A stretch of DNA of 45,520 nucleotides, from NCBI RefSeq assembly GCF_028610705.1, contig NZ_JAQQWT010000025.1, forward strand, positions 1 to 45,520. The letters are read 5' to 3'. Position numbers and translations under genes: made by a program. Shown piece by piece: positions 1 through 9,377 of the stretch. Position 1 is the stretch's first letter, and each line of letters starts with the position of its first letter. Source of the stretch: Halalkalibacter alkalisediminis. Its GTDB lineage: Bacteria; Bacillota; Bacilli; Bacillales; Bacillaceae_D. The notes under the pieces were generated by a model. It searched no databases, had not been told where the DNA came from, and was given only the letters and a program-made list of their open reading frames with translations.

Positions 1-77
1 TTTCTTGGTCAGAAAATCAAGCAAAGTTTGGACAACTAAGCCTGTCAATTTCTAGTCAAAAAACATTGTCAATAACA

Positions 78-1463
78 TTATGAAGACCGCTGAATTTGTG
101 ACAGGAGTGAATGGTAAGTTTCCACTTCTTCTAGCTTTCCGAGCTTGCGATACGTTTTTGCGAGCCATTGAATCGGTTCTATTTGGTTCGGATTTAATTC
201 CATTTCCCAATTAAAGCAATCAATGGCATGTTCATATTGTTTTAAATCATAGTAATGGATCCCAAGATTGAACTGGTGGTCAGAGTCGTTCATCAAATCA
301 ACCATCTCACTAACTTTCTTTACAATAGGTAGCTCCTTTTGAGTTTGTATTGGTTGTAACCAAAGATGAATCTCAGACAGACTGTGATGGTTTAGGAGTT
401 CTGGGAGTGCTGCCTGAAGGAATTTGTCTACGATAAGAGGGTGCTTATCTAGTAAGGGAAATAACCTCTTTGCCATCTTTTCTAACGTAAGGTCTGAAGA
501 AGTGAGTGTGACGTGTTCTAATAAATTCGAAAACTGATCCGTTTCTGTATGTGAAAGTGGGAATGAGTAAGTAAACAGTAGCTTGGTCGCACTTTTATAA
601 TCATGTTTATGAATCAGACGTTTATATACGTCTTGAAAAAAGCCAAAATGAGTTGTTGCATATGGAAGAAGGGAGTGAAGGAATAATAAAACTTCGCGAT
701 CAGCCATTTGAGTCGATACAAATTGGATTAGGTCTGAGTAAGTTCCATCGTTTTGGTGTTGGAGCCACTGATTTGTTAGGATGATAATGGCATCAGTTGG
801 TCGCTTTTGTTCAGAGTAGAGAGTCATTAAAAGGTTGTGATGTGTAGGTAATTGAAGGAAACATTGTTGTTCTACATAGATTGGATCTGTGGTAAGAAGG
901 TTAGAGAGAGAGGTTTGATAGGTTTTAGAAACATTTGCATAGTCTGGGTGTTTGATCGTCGAGATCAACCAATTTTGTTTGTATCCTCTAGATATTAAAA
1001 TCTTGGCAAGTCGGAAAGCGGCTAGTAATTTCCCGTTACGACGATAAGTAAAAAAAACGTCTTTAAGGAGCTCCTCAAGTTGATCAGAGGGAATGTAAGA
1101 ATCGAAATAGGAGAAAATAAGAGTGGTCTCTTCAGGTGAACGGCATTTTTTAATTTTAGCTAGTATTTGATGAATAGGTGTCAGTTTTAATGTGGACGAA
1201 GTGGGAAGTAATTGAGAAAAGAGAAGATGGGATGCAGACAAATGATAACCCTTTTTTTCAACAAGTCCTAAAAAGGATTTAGGAGCATATTTAACTAGAG
1301 GCTGTACAGCTAAAAATTGATTTTTATAAAAGAAAAGCAAGTATTGTTGATCGTCTGATCCACAGCACTCAATGATTTTACATTGTTGAAAAAGAGTAAG
1401 TTTTTGTCCTTGTATGGTAACCTGTCCCTTGTTCGTACTTAATTTCCATTCGGTCGGATTCAT
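78..1463 (-). CDS. TPR-repeat protein of unknown function
   Basis: A 461-residue soluble protein with no signal peptide or membrane segment. The C-terminal part (about residues 395-455) has the helix-turn-helix pattern of tetratricopeptide repeats, including FNLGIHYYDLKQYEHAIDCF and a following LAKTYRKLGKLEE repeat; the middle is helix-rich and may hold degenerate repeats. TPRs mediate protein contacts, so a scaffold or adaptor role is possible, but I recognise no specific function. The start is supported by a strong AAGGAGG ribosome site 6-7 bases upstream. It is divergent from the hydrolase at 1540, with about 76 bases between the two starts, so the promoters must lie back to back. Confidence 0.8.
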   Translation of the reverse strand: MNPTEWKLSTNKGQVTIQGQKLTLFQQCKIIECCGSDDQQYLLFFYKNQFLAVQPLVKYAPKSFLGLVEKKGYHLSASHLLFSQLLPTSSTLKLTPIHQILAKIKKCRSPEETTLIFSYFDSYIPSDQLEELLKDVFFTYRRNGKLLAAFRLAKILISRGYKQNWLISTIKHPDYANVSKTYQTSLSNLLTTDPIYVEQQCFLQLPTHHNLLMTLYSEQKRPTDAIIILTNQWLQHQNDGTYSDLIQFVSTQMADREVLLFLHSLLPYATTHFGFFQDVYKRLIHKHDYKSATKLLFTYSFPLSHTETDQFSNLLEHVTLTSSDLTLEKMAKRLFPLLDKHPLIVDKFLQAALPELLNHHSLSEIHLWLQPIQTQKELPIVKKVSEMVDLMNDSDHQFNLGIHYYDLKQYEHAIDCFNWEMELNPNQIEPIQWLAKTYRKLGKLEEVETYHSLLSQIQRSS

Positions 1464-1539
1464 AGAAAGACCTCCTTTTTTAAAACTATACCATAATTTA
1501 ATTTCGGATGAAACCTATCTATATGTAGGAGGAAGCGTA

Positions 1540-2391
1540 ATGAGCAATTTTGAATTTACTTTTATACAAACGAATGGCGTTATTTTACATACAGCAGTAG
1601 TAGGTCCAAAGTCTGGTCGTCTTGTTATTTTGCTGCACGGTTTTCCGGAGTTTTGGTATGGTTGGAGGCATCAAGTTGAACCATTAGTAGAAGCGGGATA
1701 CCGGGTAGTTATCCCTGATCAACGTGGTTACAATTTAAGCCAGAAGCCGAGGGGAGCAGCCAATTATCAACTTGACTTATTAAGAGATGATGTAATTGGG
1801 TTGATTAGATACTTTGAGCGGGATAAAGCGGTCCTTATTGGGCATGACTGGGGCGGGATCGTTGCATGGCATCTGGCTTCAAGTCAGCCGCAATATGTCG
1901 AGAAATTAGTTGTGATGAGTTGTCCACATCCTGCTGTCATGAAAAACTGGGCCAACTATTTACCGTTACAGTGGATTAAAAGTTTATATATGCTTTTTTT
2001 TCAGATCCCAATCCTACCGGAACGTTTGTTTGGCGCAAATGATTTTACACTCGTAAAAAAGCTGTTAGTACTGACGAGTAAAACTGGAGCATTTACAAAA
2101 GAAGAGTTAAACCATTATCAAACTTCATGGGAGCAACCAGGTGGCTTATGTTCGATGCTTAATTGGTATAGAGCTATGCGCAAAGGGACTTTAGGTCAAG
2201 TGGTTCATTCAAATATCGAAGCACCGGTGTTAATTATTTGGGGAAATCGTGATTCCTTTTTATCTCTTGACCTCGCAGAAGAGAGTTCCAAGCTTTGTAG
2301 GAATGTACAATTGATTATGATAGATGCCACTCACTGGGTTCACATCGAACGACCACAATTGATCAATCAGTTAATAACGGACTTTCTTTAA
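1540..2391 (+). CDS. alpha/beta hydrolase, epoxide hydrolase-like
   Basis: A 283-residue alpha/beta-hydrolase fold protein. HGFPEFWYGW (residues 33-42) is the oxyanion-hole signature of the epoxide hydrolase branch, and GHDWGG (101-106) puts an aspartate nucleophile (Asp103) where esterases carry serine. The catalytic histidine is probably His265 in DATHW. Asp at the nucleophile elbow points to an epoxide hydrolase or haloalkane dehalogenase type reaction; the HGFPE motif favours epoxide hydrolase. The substrate cannot be read from sequence. An upstream in-frame ATG at 1414 would overlap the divergent gene; ATG 1540 follows a good AGGAGG ribosome site and is preferred. Two terminators follow. 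Confidence 0.85.
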   Translation: MSNFEFTFIQTNGVILHTAVVGPKSGRLVILLHGFPEFWYGWRHQVEPLVEAGYRVVIPDQRGYNLSQKPRGAANYQLDLLRDDVIGLIRYFERDKAVLIGHDWGGIVAWHLASSQPQYVEKLVVMSCPHPAVMKNWANYLPLQWIKSLYMLFFQIPILPERLFGANDFTLVKKLLVLTSKTGAFTKEELNHYQTSWEQPGGLCSMLNWYRAMRKGTLGQVVHSNIEAPVLIIWGNRDSFLSLDLAEESSKLCRNVQLIMIDATHWVHIERPQLINQLITDFL

Positions 2392-2411
2392 TAAATCTTT
2401 CTAATTAATAC

Positions 2412-2450
2412 AAAAAGTCGGTTAACCAGAAAAGAACGGTTAGCCTTTTT
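2412..2450 (+). terminator. intrinsic terminator after the hydrolase gene
   Basis: GTTAACC pairs with GGTTAGC around a short A-rich loop, extended by an A-run/T-run pairing across a small bulge, and ends in a T tract. It lies about 20 bases after the hydrolase stop codon. Confidence 0.65.
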
Positions 2451-2480
2451 GTATTGTACAAAATCACTAATCTGGGTCAC

Positions 2481-2528
2481 AAAAAAACATTTCTATGTCA
2501 TCACATCTGACATAGAAATGTTTTTTTT
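2481..2528. terminator. perfect 20-bp hairpin, probably bidirectional terminator
   Basis: Twenty perfectly paired bases (2481-2500 with 2508-2527) around a 7-base loop, with A-run and T-run flanks, so it could stop transcription in either direction. It insulates the hydrolase gene from nasB. Confidence 0.85.
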
Positions 2529-2657
2529 AACTAATGTTCGATAGAATGAAACTGATGTAATTATTGAAAAGCGGTAAATAGTATATAGCTTTTAAAACTG
2601 TGCGGAATTCGCAGTCATATAAATGGTTTGTTAAAGATGGTCTGGGGGGGTTCTAAA

Positions 2658-5015
2658 ATGGAAAAGCAAAAACTAGTCTTAATTGGAAACGGGATGGCAG
2701 GAATCAATTGTATTGAAGAAATCTTAAAGAATCAGCCTAACGCCTTTGATATCACCGTGTTTGGAAGTGAACGGCACTATAACTATAATCGTATTTTACT
2801 GTCTACGGTTTTACAAGGAGCTACAAAGGTAGAAGATATCACAATAAATGACAGATCGTGGTATGAAGAAAATAACATTCAGTTGTATACGGGCGAAACT
2901 GTGATAAAAGTAGATACAATGAACAAAGTGATTTTGACAGATCAAGATAGAAAGGTCACTTATGACAAATTAATTTTTGCAACAGGATCAGTTCCGTTCG
3001 TTCTTCCAGTACCTGGAGCAGATAAAAAAGGGGTTATTAACTTTCGGACGATAGAAGATTGTCAGAAAATTATTGAAATTTCACAAAATCATAAAAAAGC
3101 GGTTGTCATTGGTGGAGGTTTATTGGGGTTGGAAGCTGCAAGGGGTTTACTTAACCTCGGCATGGAAGTAGATGTTGTTCATATTGCTGAACATTTGATG
3201 GAAAGGCAACTGGACCCAACGGCATCGAAAATGCTCCAACTCGAACTGGAAAAACAAGGGATGAACTTTTTATTAGAAAAAGCGACGGATGAGATCATCG
3301 GTGGAACTCAGGTAGAAGGTTTACGTTTTAAAGACGGTACGGTCGTCAAAGCAGATGCTGTTATCATGGCCGTTGGTGTAAGGCCGAATGTTCAAGTAGC
3401 CAAGGACAGTGGAATTGATACAAACCGGGCCATTTTAGTCGATGACTTTTTACAAACGAGTGTCCCAGATATTTATGCTGTTGGGGAATGCGTGGAACAT
3501 CGTGGAACCGTTTATGGGCTTGTTAAGCCATTATATGAACAAGGAAGAGTACTAGCTAAACATATTTGTAAGATGGAGTCAGAAAGATATAGCGGTTCGA
3601 CTCTTTCCACTCAATTAAAAATATCAGGTGTGGATGTCTTTTCTGTAGGAGATTTCTTAGGGGATGAAACAACGAAAACGATTACTCATTATGACGAGTT
3701 AGCTGGAATTTATAAAAAAATCGTCCTAAAAGATGAAAAGGTGATCGGATCGGTTTTATTTGGTGACACGAAGTCAGGCAATAGGCTCCTAGATATCATT
3801 AGTAAACAAAAAGTCATCACAGATGAAGAAAAAGCACTGATTTTGCAACCAACGGATCCGAATGGCTCTCAAGTTGCGGTGATGGAACACACAGACTTAA
3901 TTTGTAACTGTAATGGAGTGACGAAAGGAACGATTATAGAAGCTTGCCAAATGCAAGGACTATCAACAGTAGAGGACGTAAAAAAATGTACTAAGGCCTC
4001 AAGTGCCTGTGGTGGGTGTAAGCCATTAGTAACCGATTTATTAGCTTATATTCAGAGTGAGGATTTTGATGAGGTCATTGAAAAGGAAACCCTTTGTTCC
4101 TGTACAACATTAACGGATGAAGAAATTGTCGCTGAAATGCAAATAAGAAATTTAAGATCTGTACAAGAAGTCATGACAGAACTCGGTTGGCTTAAAGCAG
4201 AAGGATGCTCTACCTGTAAACCGGCCCTGCAATATTATCTAGGAATGATTTACCCAGAATACGAAGTGAAACAAACATCGTTATTTATCAATGAACGAAT
4301 GAACGCAACTCTTCAAAGTGATGGAACGTACTCGTTAACCCCACAAATGTATGGTGGCTTAACAAATGCGGAAGAACTTCGCAAGATTGCGAATATAGTC
4401 GATCAATATCAACTTCCACAGGTTGCCATAACGAGTGAACAAAGAGTCACATTAATGGGCATTCAAAAAGAAGATCTTGAATCCATATGGAAAGAACTTG
4501 ATCTTCCTCTAAGCAGTACGTATGGAAACACCGTTCAGAATATTAAAACATGTATTGGAGAAACCGTATGTACATGTGATAAACACCAAGCACTTAAGCT
4601 AGCGATAGATCTAGAGAAGAAAACGGATTATTTAACAACTCCTTACCGAATTAAAATGGGTGTATCTGCTTGTATGCATAACGGAGCAGGTTCTACGACC
4701 AAGGATATTGGTGTGATTCAATTTGATCGTGGATGGGAAATCTACGTCGGCGGCAGCAGTGGACGAAATGTACGACCAGCTCAGTTGCTCTCAGTGGCAG
4801 ATTCAGAGCAAGAAGTATTTGATATGATTATCGGCTTTATCCAATATTACCGTGAGACTGCGAAATTCTCGGAACGTTCTTGGGAGTGGATCGATCGCGT
4901 CAACTTACTGCATATTAGAGAAGTTTTATTTGATTTTGAATTGAGACAGCAATTAATTAATCGATTAGAACTTGATACTCATTCTTATAAAAAAGTCTTG
5001 GCTAATCATATGTAA
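2658..5015 (+). CDS. nasB: assimilatory nitrate reductase electron-transfer subunit NasB (NirB paralogue)
   Basis: A 785-residue flavoprotein expected to pass electrons from NAD(P)H to NasC. It has an N-terminal FAD motif (GNGMAGINC), a second dinucleotide fold (VVIGGGLLGLEAARGL, about residue 150), two BFD-like cysteine clusters (CNCNG with ACGGCKP, then CSC with CSTCKP), and a C-terminal domain homologous to the siroheme half of nitrite reductase. In that domain Cys632, Cys638 and Cys672 remain, but the fourth ligand position is Gly676 (ACMHNG where NasD has ACPRNC), so siroheme binding is probably lost. The length is near B. subtilis NasB, and nasC follows by 48 bases, both fitting NasB. 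ATG 2658 is preferred over ATG 2628; the ribosome site is a run of seven G. Confidence 0.88.
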   Translation: MEKQKLVLIGNGMAGINCIEEILKNQPNAFDITVFGSERHYNYNRILLSTVLQGATKVEDITINDRSWYEENNIQLYTGETVIKVDTMNKVILTDQDRKVTYDKLIFATGSVPFVLPVPGADKKGVINFRTIEDCQKIIEISQNHKKAVVIGGGLLGLEAARGLLNLGMEVDVVHIAEHLMERQLDPTASKMLQLELEKQGMNFLLEKATDEIIGGTQVEGLRFKDGTVVKADAVIMAVGVRPNVQVAKDSGIDTNRAILVDDFLQTSVPDIYAVGECVEHRGTVYGLVKPLYEQGRVLAKHICKMESERYSGSTLSTQLKISGVDVFSVGDFLGDETTKTITHYDELAGIYKKIVLKDEKVIGSVLFGDTKSGNRLLDIISKQKVITDEEKALILQPTDPNGSQVAVMEHTDLICNCNGVTKGTIIEACQMQGLSTVEDVKKCTKASSACGGCKPLVTDLLAYIQSEDFDEVIEKETLCSCTTLTDEEIVAEMQIRNLRSVQEVMTELGWLKAEGCSTCKPALQYYLGMIYPEYEVKQTSLFINERMNATLQSDGTYSLTPQMYGGLTNAEELRKIANIVDQYQLPQVAITSEQRVTLMGIQKEDLESIWKELDLPLSSTYGNTVQNIKTCIGETVCTCDKHQALKLAIDLEKKTDYLTTPYRIKMGVSACMHNGAGSTTKDIGVIQFDRGWEIYVGGSSGRNVRPAQLLSVADSEQEVFDMIIGFIQYYRETAKFSERSWEWIDRVNLLHIREVLFDFELRQQLINRLELDTHSYKKVLANHM

Positions 5016-5063
5016 ATAGTCCCTTTGGATTCTAACCAAATAAGCAAGTAAAGGATGGTCCTC

Positions 5064-7202
5064 ATGACAGAGATGTTATTAAGATATTTCCGAACGAAGC
5101 AACAAGAAGCGCAAACAGAGAAAATCTATGAGACACAGTGCCCTTTTTGTAGCATGCAGTGCAAAATGCAGCTCATTGAACAATCAACTGTAACGAGAAA
5201 AAAGTACCTAACTGTTGGTAAAGACAATCCAACTTCAGAAGGACGCTTATGTATAAAAGGGTTAAATGCCCATCAGCATGCCGTTCATAATGAGCGAATC
5301 AAGCACCCGTTACTCAAAGTGGATGGTGAGTTTAAGCAAATCTCGTGGGAAGAAGCATACCAACTTATTAAAGAGAAATTTACGGACATTCAAGAGAAGC
5401 ATGGAAAACATGCCTTATCTGTCTACGGCAGTGCGACCATTACGAATGAAGAAGCCTATTTACTTGGCAAGTTTGCTCGGGTAGCTCTTGAAACGAAATA
5501 CATTGATTACAACGGACGCTTGTGTATGTCTGCTGCGGCTTCAGCGGCTGCTCAGACCTTTGGGATGGACCGAGGATTTACGAATACGATTCAAGAGATT
5601 CCTCACTCAAGGTGCATTGTATTAGCAGGAACAAATGTGGCCGAATGCCAGCCGACCATTATGCCTTATTTTGAAAGGGCCAAAGAAAACGGATCGTTTA
5701 TCATTGCGATTGACCCGCGCGAAACGGCAACGACTAAAATGGCTGATTTACACTTGAAAGTAAAACCAGGTATGGATGCTGCATTAGCAAATGGGTTATT
5801 AAAAGTCATCATAGAAGAAGAGTTAACGGACCTATCCTTTATTGAAGAGCGCGTAAATGGATTTGAGGAAGTCAGAGACTATGTATCAACACTAGACTTA
5901 GAGGAGATCGCTGAGTTAACAGGGGTTCCAGCCGAGCACATCATTAAAGCAGCGACGGTATTTGGAAAAGAAGAATCAGGAATGATCTTCACGGCAAGGG
6001 GAGTCGAACAACAAACAGATGGATCAACTTCTGTTCGTAATTTCTTAAATATCCTTTTGGTAACTGGAAAAATAGGAAAGAAATATTCAGGTTTTGGAGC
6101 AGTGACAGGGCAAGGAAATGGTCAAGGGGCAAGGGAACACGGACAAAAAGCAGACCAACTGCCGGGGTACCGTTCAATTGAAAATGAGGGACACCGAAAC
6201 TATATTGCGGATGTGTGGGGAATCAACGAAGCGGACCTCCCGAGAAAGGGAGTCTCTGCTTTTGAGATGATTGAAAAAATGGATGAAGGAGAAATTAAGG
6301 GGTTATTTCTCATGTGTTCAAACCCGGTCGTTTCCAATCCAAGTGCGGAGTTTGTTAAACAAGCGATTGAAAAACTAGATTTTTTTGTTGCTGTCGATAT
6401 GTTTGTTTCAGAGACTGCGAGATTAGCAGACCTCATTTTACCAACAACTTCTTATCTCGAGACTCCTGGGACGATGACGAATGTGGAAGGGCGTGTAACA
6501 TTACGTGAAGCGAGTTTTCCAGTTCGGGGGGAAGCTAAGCATGACTGGCAAATTATTTGTGAGATTGCAAATGTGCTAGGAAAAGGAGAGTATTTTTCGT
6601 TTTCTTCTCCAGAAGAGGTTTTCAATGAGTTGCGAGTTGCAACCAAAGGAGGATTAGCCGACTATTCAGGAATTACGTATGATCGGTTGAGAAAAGAAAA
6701 GGGAATCTTGTGGCCTTGTCCGGATGAGAATCATCCAGGAACGAAGCGATTGTTTGAGGCTGAATTTGCCCATGCTGATAAAAAAGCAGCGATGGTTGTC
6801 GTTACGAACACACCAGAAATCCCTAAAGAAAAACCAACTCAGGACTTTCCACTGTATTTAACGACAGGACGAGTCATGTCTCATTATTTAACGGGAGTAC
6901 AAACAAGAAAGAGCTCCACTCTTGCAGCGAGGGATTTTGAATCTTATATGGAGATTCACCCTTCAACAGCAGAAAAATATCAGATTAAGGATCATACCCT
7001 TGTAAAAATTGAATCGCGAAGAGGCAGTATCATCGTTCGAAGCAAGTGTTCTCAAACGATTCGAAAGGACACAGTATTTGTGCCTTTTCACTGGGCGGAT
7101 TCGCAAAATGTTAATCGACTCGTTTCTAAGAAGCTAGATCCTACCTGTAGGATGCCAGGGTTTAAGGTAAGTGCGGTTAAGATTAGTCCAGTTGCTAAGT
7201 GA
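5064..7202 (+). CDS. nasC: assimilatory nitrate reductase catalytic subunit NasC
   Basis: A 712-residue molybdopterin oxidoreductase that reduces nitrate to nitrite in the cytoplasm using electrons from NasB. The N terminus carries the 4Fe-4S site CPFCSMQC followed by RLCIKG, as in bacterial Nas/Nap enzymes. The Mo-bis-MGD domain follows (ATITNEEAYLLGKFAR, GTNVAECQP, GQGNGQGAREHGQKADQLPG), and the C-terminal dinucleotide-binding domain starts near LYLTTGRVMSHYLTG. There is no Tat or Sec signal, which fits an assimilatory cytoplasmic enzyme. The size matches B. subtilis NasC. ATG 5064 has an AAAGGATGG ribosome site at normal spacing; ATG 5055 lies within that site. A terminator follows directly. 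Confidence 0.93.
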   Translation: MTEMLLRYFRTKQQEAQTEKIYETQCPFCSMQCKMQLIEQSTVTRKKYLTVGKDNPTSEGRLCIKGLNAHQHAVHNERIKHPLLKVDGEFKQISWEEAYQLIKEKFTDIQEKHGKHALSVYGSATITNEEAYLLGKFARVALETKYIDYNGRLCMSAAASAAAQTFGMDRGFTNTIQEIPHSRCIVLAGTNVAECQPTIMPYFERAKENGSFIIAIDPRETATTKMADLHLKVKPGMDAALANGLLKVIIEEELTDLSFIEERVNGFEEVRDYVSTLDLEEIAELTGVPAEHIIKAATVFGKEESGMIFTARGVEQQTDGSTSVRNFLNILLVTGKIGKKYSGFGAVTGQGNGQGAREHGQKADQLPGYRSIENEGHRNYIADVWGINEADLPRKGVSAFEMIEKMDEGEIKGLFLMCSNPVVSNPSAEFVKQAIEKLDFFVAVDMFVSETARLADLILPTTSYLETPGTMTNVEGRVTLREASFPVRGEAKHDWQIICEIANVLGKGEYFSFSSPEEVFNELRVATKGGLADYSGITYDRLRKEKGILWPCPDENHPGTKRLFEAEFAHADKKAAMVVVTNTPEIPKEKPTQDFPLYLTTGRVMSHYLTGVQTRKSSTLAARDFESYMEIHPSTAEKYQIKDHTLVKIESRRGSIIVRSKCSQTIRKDTVFVPFHWADSQNVNRLVSKKLDPTCRMPGFKVSAVKISPVAK

Positions 7203-7211
7203 ATAATGTAT

Positions 7212-7239
7212 AAAGCCAACCATTAGGGTTGGCTTTTTT
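7212..7239 (+). terminator. terminator of nasBC
   Basis: Ten-base perfect stem (AAAGCCAACC / GGTTGGCTTT) with a 5-base loop and a T tail, starting nine bases after the nasC stop. It ends the nasBC unit. Confidence 0.9.
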
Positions 7240-7275
7240 ACATCTATTTAGATTTTTAATCTTCATAGATTGAAG

Positions 7276-7575
7276 GTGAAAATCGAATTTTCGAAAGTGA
7301 GATGGGCATCGTTTACGAATGCAAATGGGGAAGGGGGACTGGCGCCTGGAATGTCTTAGTTTTGATTTTAGTGCTCACTATTATTCTACAAAACAGTTCG
7401 ATCAGGCGAAACATTCTTATGATTTTAATGAGGAAGATCAGATCACGTTAACCATTGAGTATAAACAACCTGGGCTTTGTTCGCTAGTTGTGGACCAGAT
7501 GTATTTGCTCAGTATAAGCTGCTAAGTGAACATTTCAATTTTAAAGTCAGGTTAACGCTATATGTAAAAAAATGA
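7276..7575 (+). pseudogene. decayed 3' end of a LacZ-type (GH2) beta-galactosidase gene
   Basis: Three reading frames read in succession give the C-terminal end of a LacZ-family beta-galactosidase. Frame one (7297-7356) reads VRWASFTNANGEG, preceded by an ENR triplet. The next frame reads LSFDFSAHYYS, then AKHSYDF, then TLTIEYKQPGL. The third (7489-7575) reads CGPDVFAQYKLL and ends FKVRLTLYVKK at TGA. These match, in order, the family pattern NRTDVRW..LTN..G.GL, then FS..HY, AKH, DY.Q.G.GS.SCGP, Y.L. At least two frameshifts separate them and the rest of the gene (about 3 kb) is absent. The family pattern is from memory. Confidence 0.75.
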
Positions 7576-7815
7576 AATAGTACCAATCCAATTGGCTAAA
7601 ACGATTTTGTAGATAGATCGTTGAATTGAGCATTCAACTTCGTTTAGAGTAGATGAAAATGTACGCAGTATCTGAAATCCTTCCTTCTGCTCGAACAGAT
7701 TATAAACGGGTTGGCTAACTGGGTTTCTTCAACAAAGTTGCTTATTTTTCTAATTGAAGCAACTAGCAAAATAATCGAATAAAGATGTATAGAGATCAAC
7801 TTATATCTTAATATT
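7576..7815. other. non-coding spacer after the lacZ remnant
   Basis: No convincing gene. It has a small stem (GTTGCTT at 7737 with AAGCAAC at 7757) and an AT-rich background. It may be further eroded sequence from the same decayed locus. Confidence 0.4.
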
Positions 7816-7851
7816 AGAAACCTAGCTTAGGCTCATCTAAGCTAGGTTTCT
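7816..7851. terminator. terminator of the narK-type gene
   Basis: Fifteen-base perfect inverted repeat (7816-7830 with 7837-7851, AGAAACCTAGCTTAG) around a 6-base loop, just beyond the stop codon of the minus-strand transporter. The T-run is weak, but the stem is strong. Confidence 0.75.
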
Positions 7852-7859
7852 TAAAATTA

Positions 7860-9377
7860 TTATTGAGCTTTTCTTTCAAGTGTTTGCCTCGCAAGCTCTA
7901 AATCGGCATCAGCTTGTTGCTTTAGCTCAGCATCTGTTAAATAGTATTCATCTTCGAATGAGTTTTTCGGTTCTTCTAGAGTAAAGTAACAGATAACAAA
8001 GCTCGCGAATGCTCCTGCGGCTAAGATAAAGAAGAATTGCTGTGGTGTAACAAATGTATAAAGTGTTAAATAAATCGTTGCACCCACATTCCCGTAAGCG
8101 CCAGACATACCAGCAATTTGGCCTGTTACCCGTTTCTTGATCATAGGAATGACAGCAAAAGTGGCTCCTTCTGCACCTTGGATAAACATGGATGTTAAAA
8201 CGGTAATAGCAATAGCTAATACTAAAGGCCAACTAGAGTTCATTAAGCCCATTAAAACGAGACCAATGGAAATACCAAACATATACACAAGCATCACATT
8301 ACGACGACTGCCCATTCGGTCTGATAGAACGCCACCTAATGGACGAGCGACTAAGTTAACAAAAGCGAAGGAAGAGGCAATCAGCCCAGCTTGAGCAGCT
8401 GAGAGTGAAAAGGTTAGCTGAAAGAACATCGGCAACATAGAGATGATGGCTAGTTCAGCCCCAAAGTTTGCAAAATACGTACTATTTAAAGCTCCAACAT
8501 TCTTAAACTTATATTTGTCTTCTTCAGGAACACCGTCTTTAAGCCTTGGTACATTAACCTTTAAGATGTTATAAATCTGATAAATAACAACTAGAATGAT
8601 AGTGGCATAGACGACGTACAAGATTTCATTTGAAATAAACCCAAGTCCTTCCAACCTCCATGCACTAACAGCTAGCGCACCGCCAAGAGGAATCGTCCAA
8701 GCAATCAGTTGAGCTAGGTCACCCCAGCTACTAACTTCAAGAGCTGACGCTTTTTTCGGCTTCACTAGTGCCTTTCCTTCTGGAGTATCTCTAACAAAAA
8801 TGTAATAAATAATCCCGTATACAAAGCAGATTACCCCTGTAAAGGCAAGAGCATATCTCCATCCGTTATCTCCACCAAGTAGAGTAAGAGCAAACCAAGG
8901 TAATAACATGGCAGCCGCAGCAGAACCGAAATTTCCCCAACCACCATAAATTCCTTCTGCAAACCCAACATTTTTAGGAGGGAACCATTCCGCAACCATA
9001 CGAATCCCAATAACAAAACTAGCACCAATACTACCCAGGATCAAACGCGAAACCATTAATTGTGCCCAAGTATCACCGAAAGCAAAGGTAATAGCGGGAA
9101 TCGACATCGTGATTAACAATCCAGAGTAAACAATTCTTGGACCGTATTTATCTAATAACGAACCGATGATAATTCGAGCAGGAATAGTTAGAACTACGTT
9201 ACAGATTCCAAGAGCAGCAATGTGCTGAGGTGTTAACCAACCCATATCATCCATCATGGTTGTCGCTAGAGGAGCCATACTATACCAAGCAAAGAAAGAA
9301 ACAAAAAAGGCAAACCAAGTAAAATGCAAAACCTTAATACGTTCATTTTTAAATTTGAAAATGTCTGACACTGTCAT
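7860..9377 (-). CDS. narK: NarK/NasA-type nitrate/nitrite transporter (MFS)
   Basis: A 505-residue, 12-helix major facilitator of the nitrate/nitrite porter family. Both glycine-rich nitrate signatures are visible: GIYGGWGNFGSA (about residue 140) and GQIAGMSGAYGNVGAT (about residue 410). Arginines that usually contact substrate lie in PARIIIGSLLDKYGPR and in NLVARPLGG. It is longer than typical B. subtilis NasA (about 420 residues) because of a central loop and an acidic tail. ATG 9377 has AGGAG eight bases upstream; an in-frame GTG at 9386 falls on the ribosome site and is rejected. It lies inverted between nasBC and nasFDE, so it most likely supplies nitrate to them; nitrite export cannot be excluded. 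Confidence 0.88.
   Translation of the reverse strand: MTVSDIFKFKNERIKVLHFTWFAFFVSFFAWYSMAPLATTMMDDMGWLTPQHIAALGICNVVLTIPARIIIGSLLDKYGPRIVYSGLLITMSIPAITFAFGDTWAQLMVSRLILGSIGASFVIGIRMVAEWFPPKNVGFAEGIYGGWGNFGSAAAAMLLPWFALTLLGGDNGWRYALAFTGVICFVYGIIYYIFVRDTPEGKALVKPKKASALEVSSWGDLAQLIAWTIPLGGALAVSAWRLEGLGFISNEILYVVYATIILVVIYQIYNILKVNVPRLKDGVPEEDKYKFKNVGALNSTYFANFGAELAIISMLPMFFQLTFSLSAAQAGLIASSFAFVNLVARPLGGVLSDRMGSRRNVMLVYMFGISIGLVLMGLMNSSWPLVLAIAITVLTSMFIQGAEGATFAVIPMIKKRVTGQIAGMSGAYGNVGATIYLTLYTFVTPQQFFFILAAGAFASFVICYFTLEEPKNSFEDEYYLTDAELKQQADADLELARQTLERKAQ

Noticed and set aside
1-77. Possible gene end at the left edge
   Set aside because: No frame with recognisable coding content; treated as the region downstream of the TPR gene.
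6200-6646. Minus-strand open frames inside nasC
   Set aside because: They are antisense to well-conserved coding sequence and lack ribosome sites.
7319-7525. A 68-codon ORF
   Set aside because: It is only the middle frame of the decayed LacZ 3' end, and has no fitting start or ribosome site.
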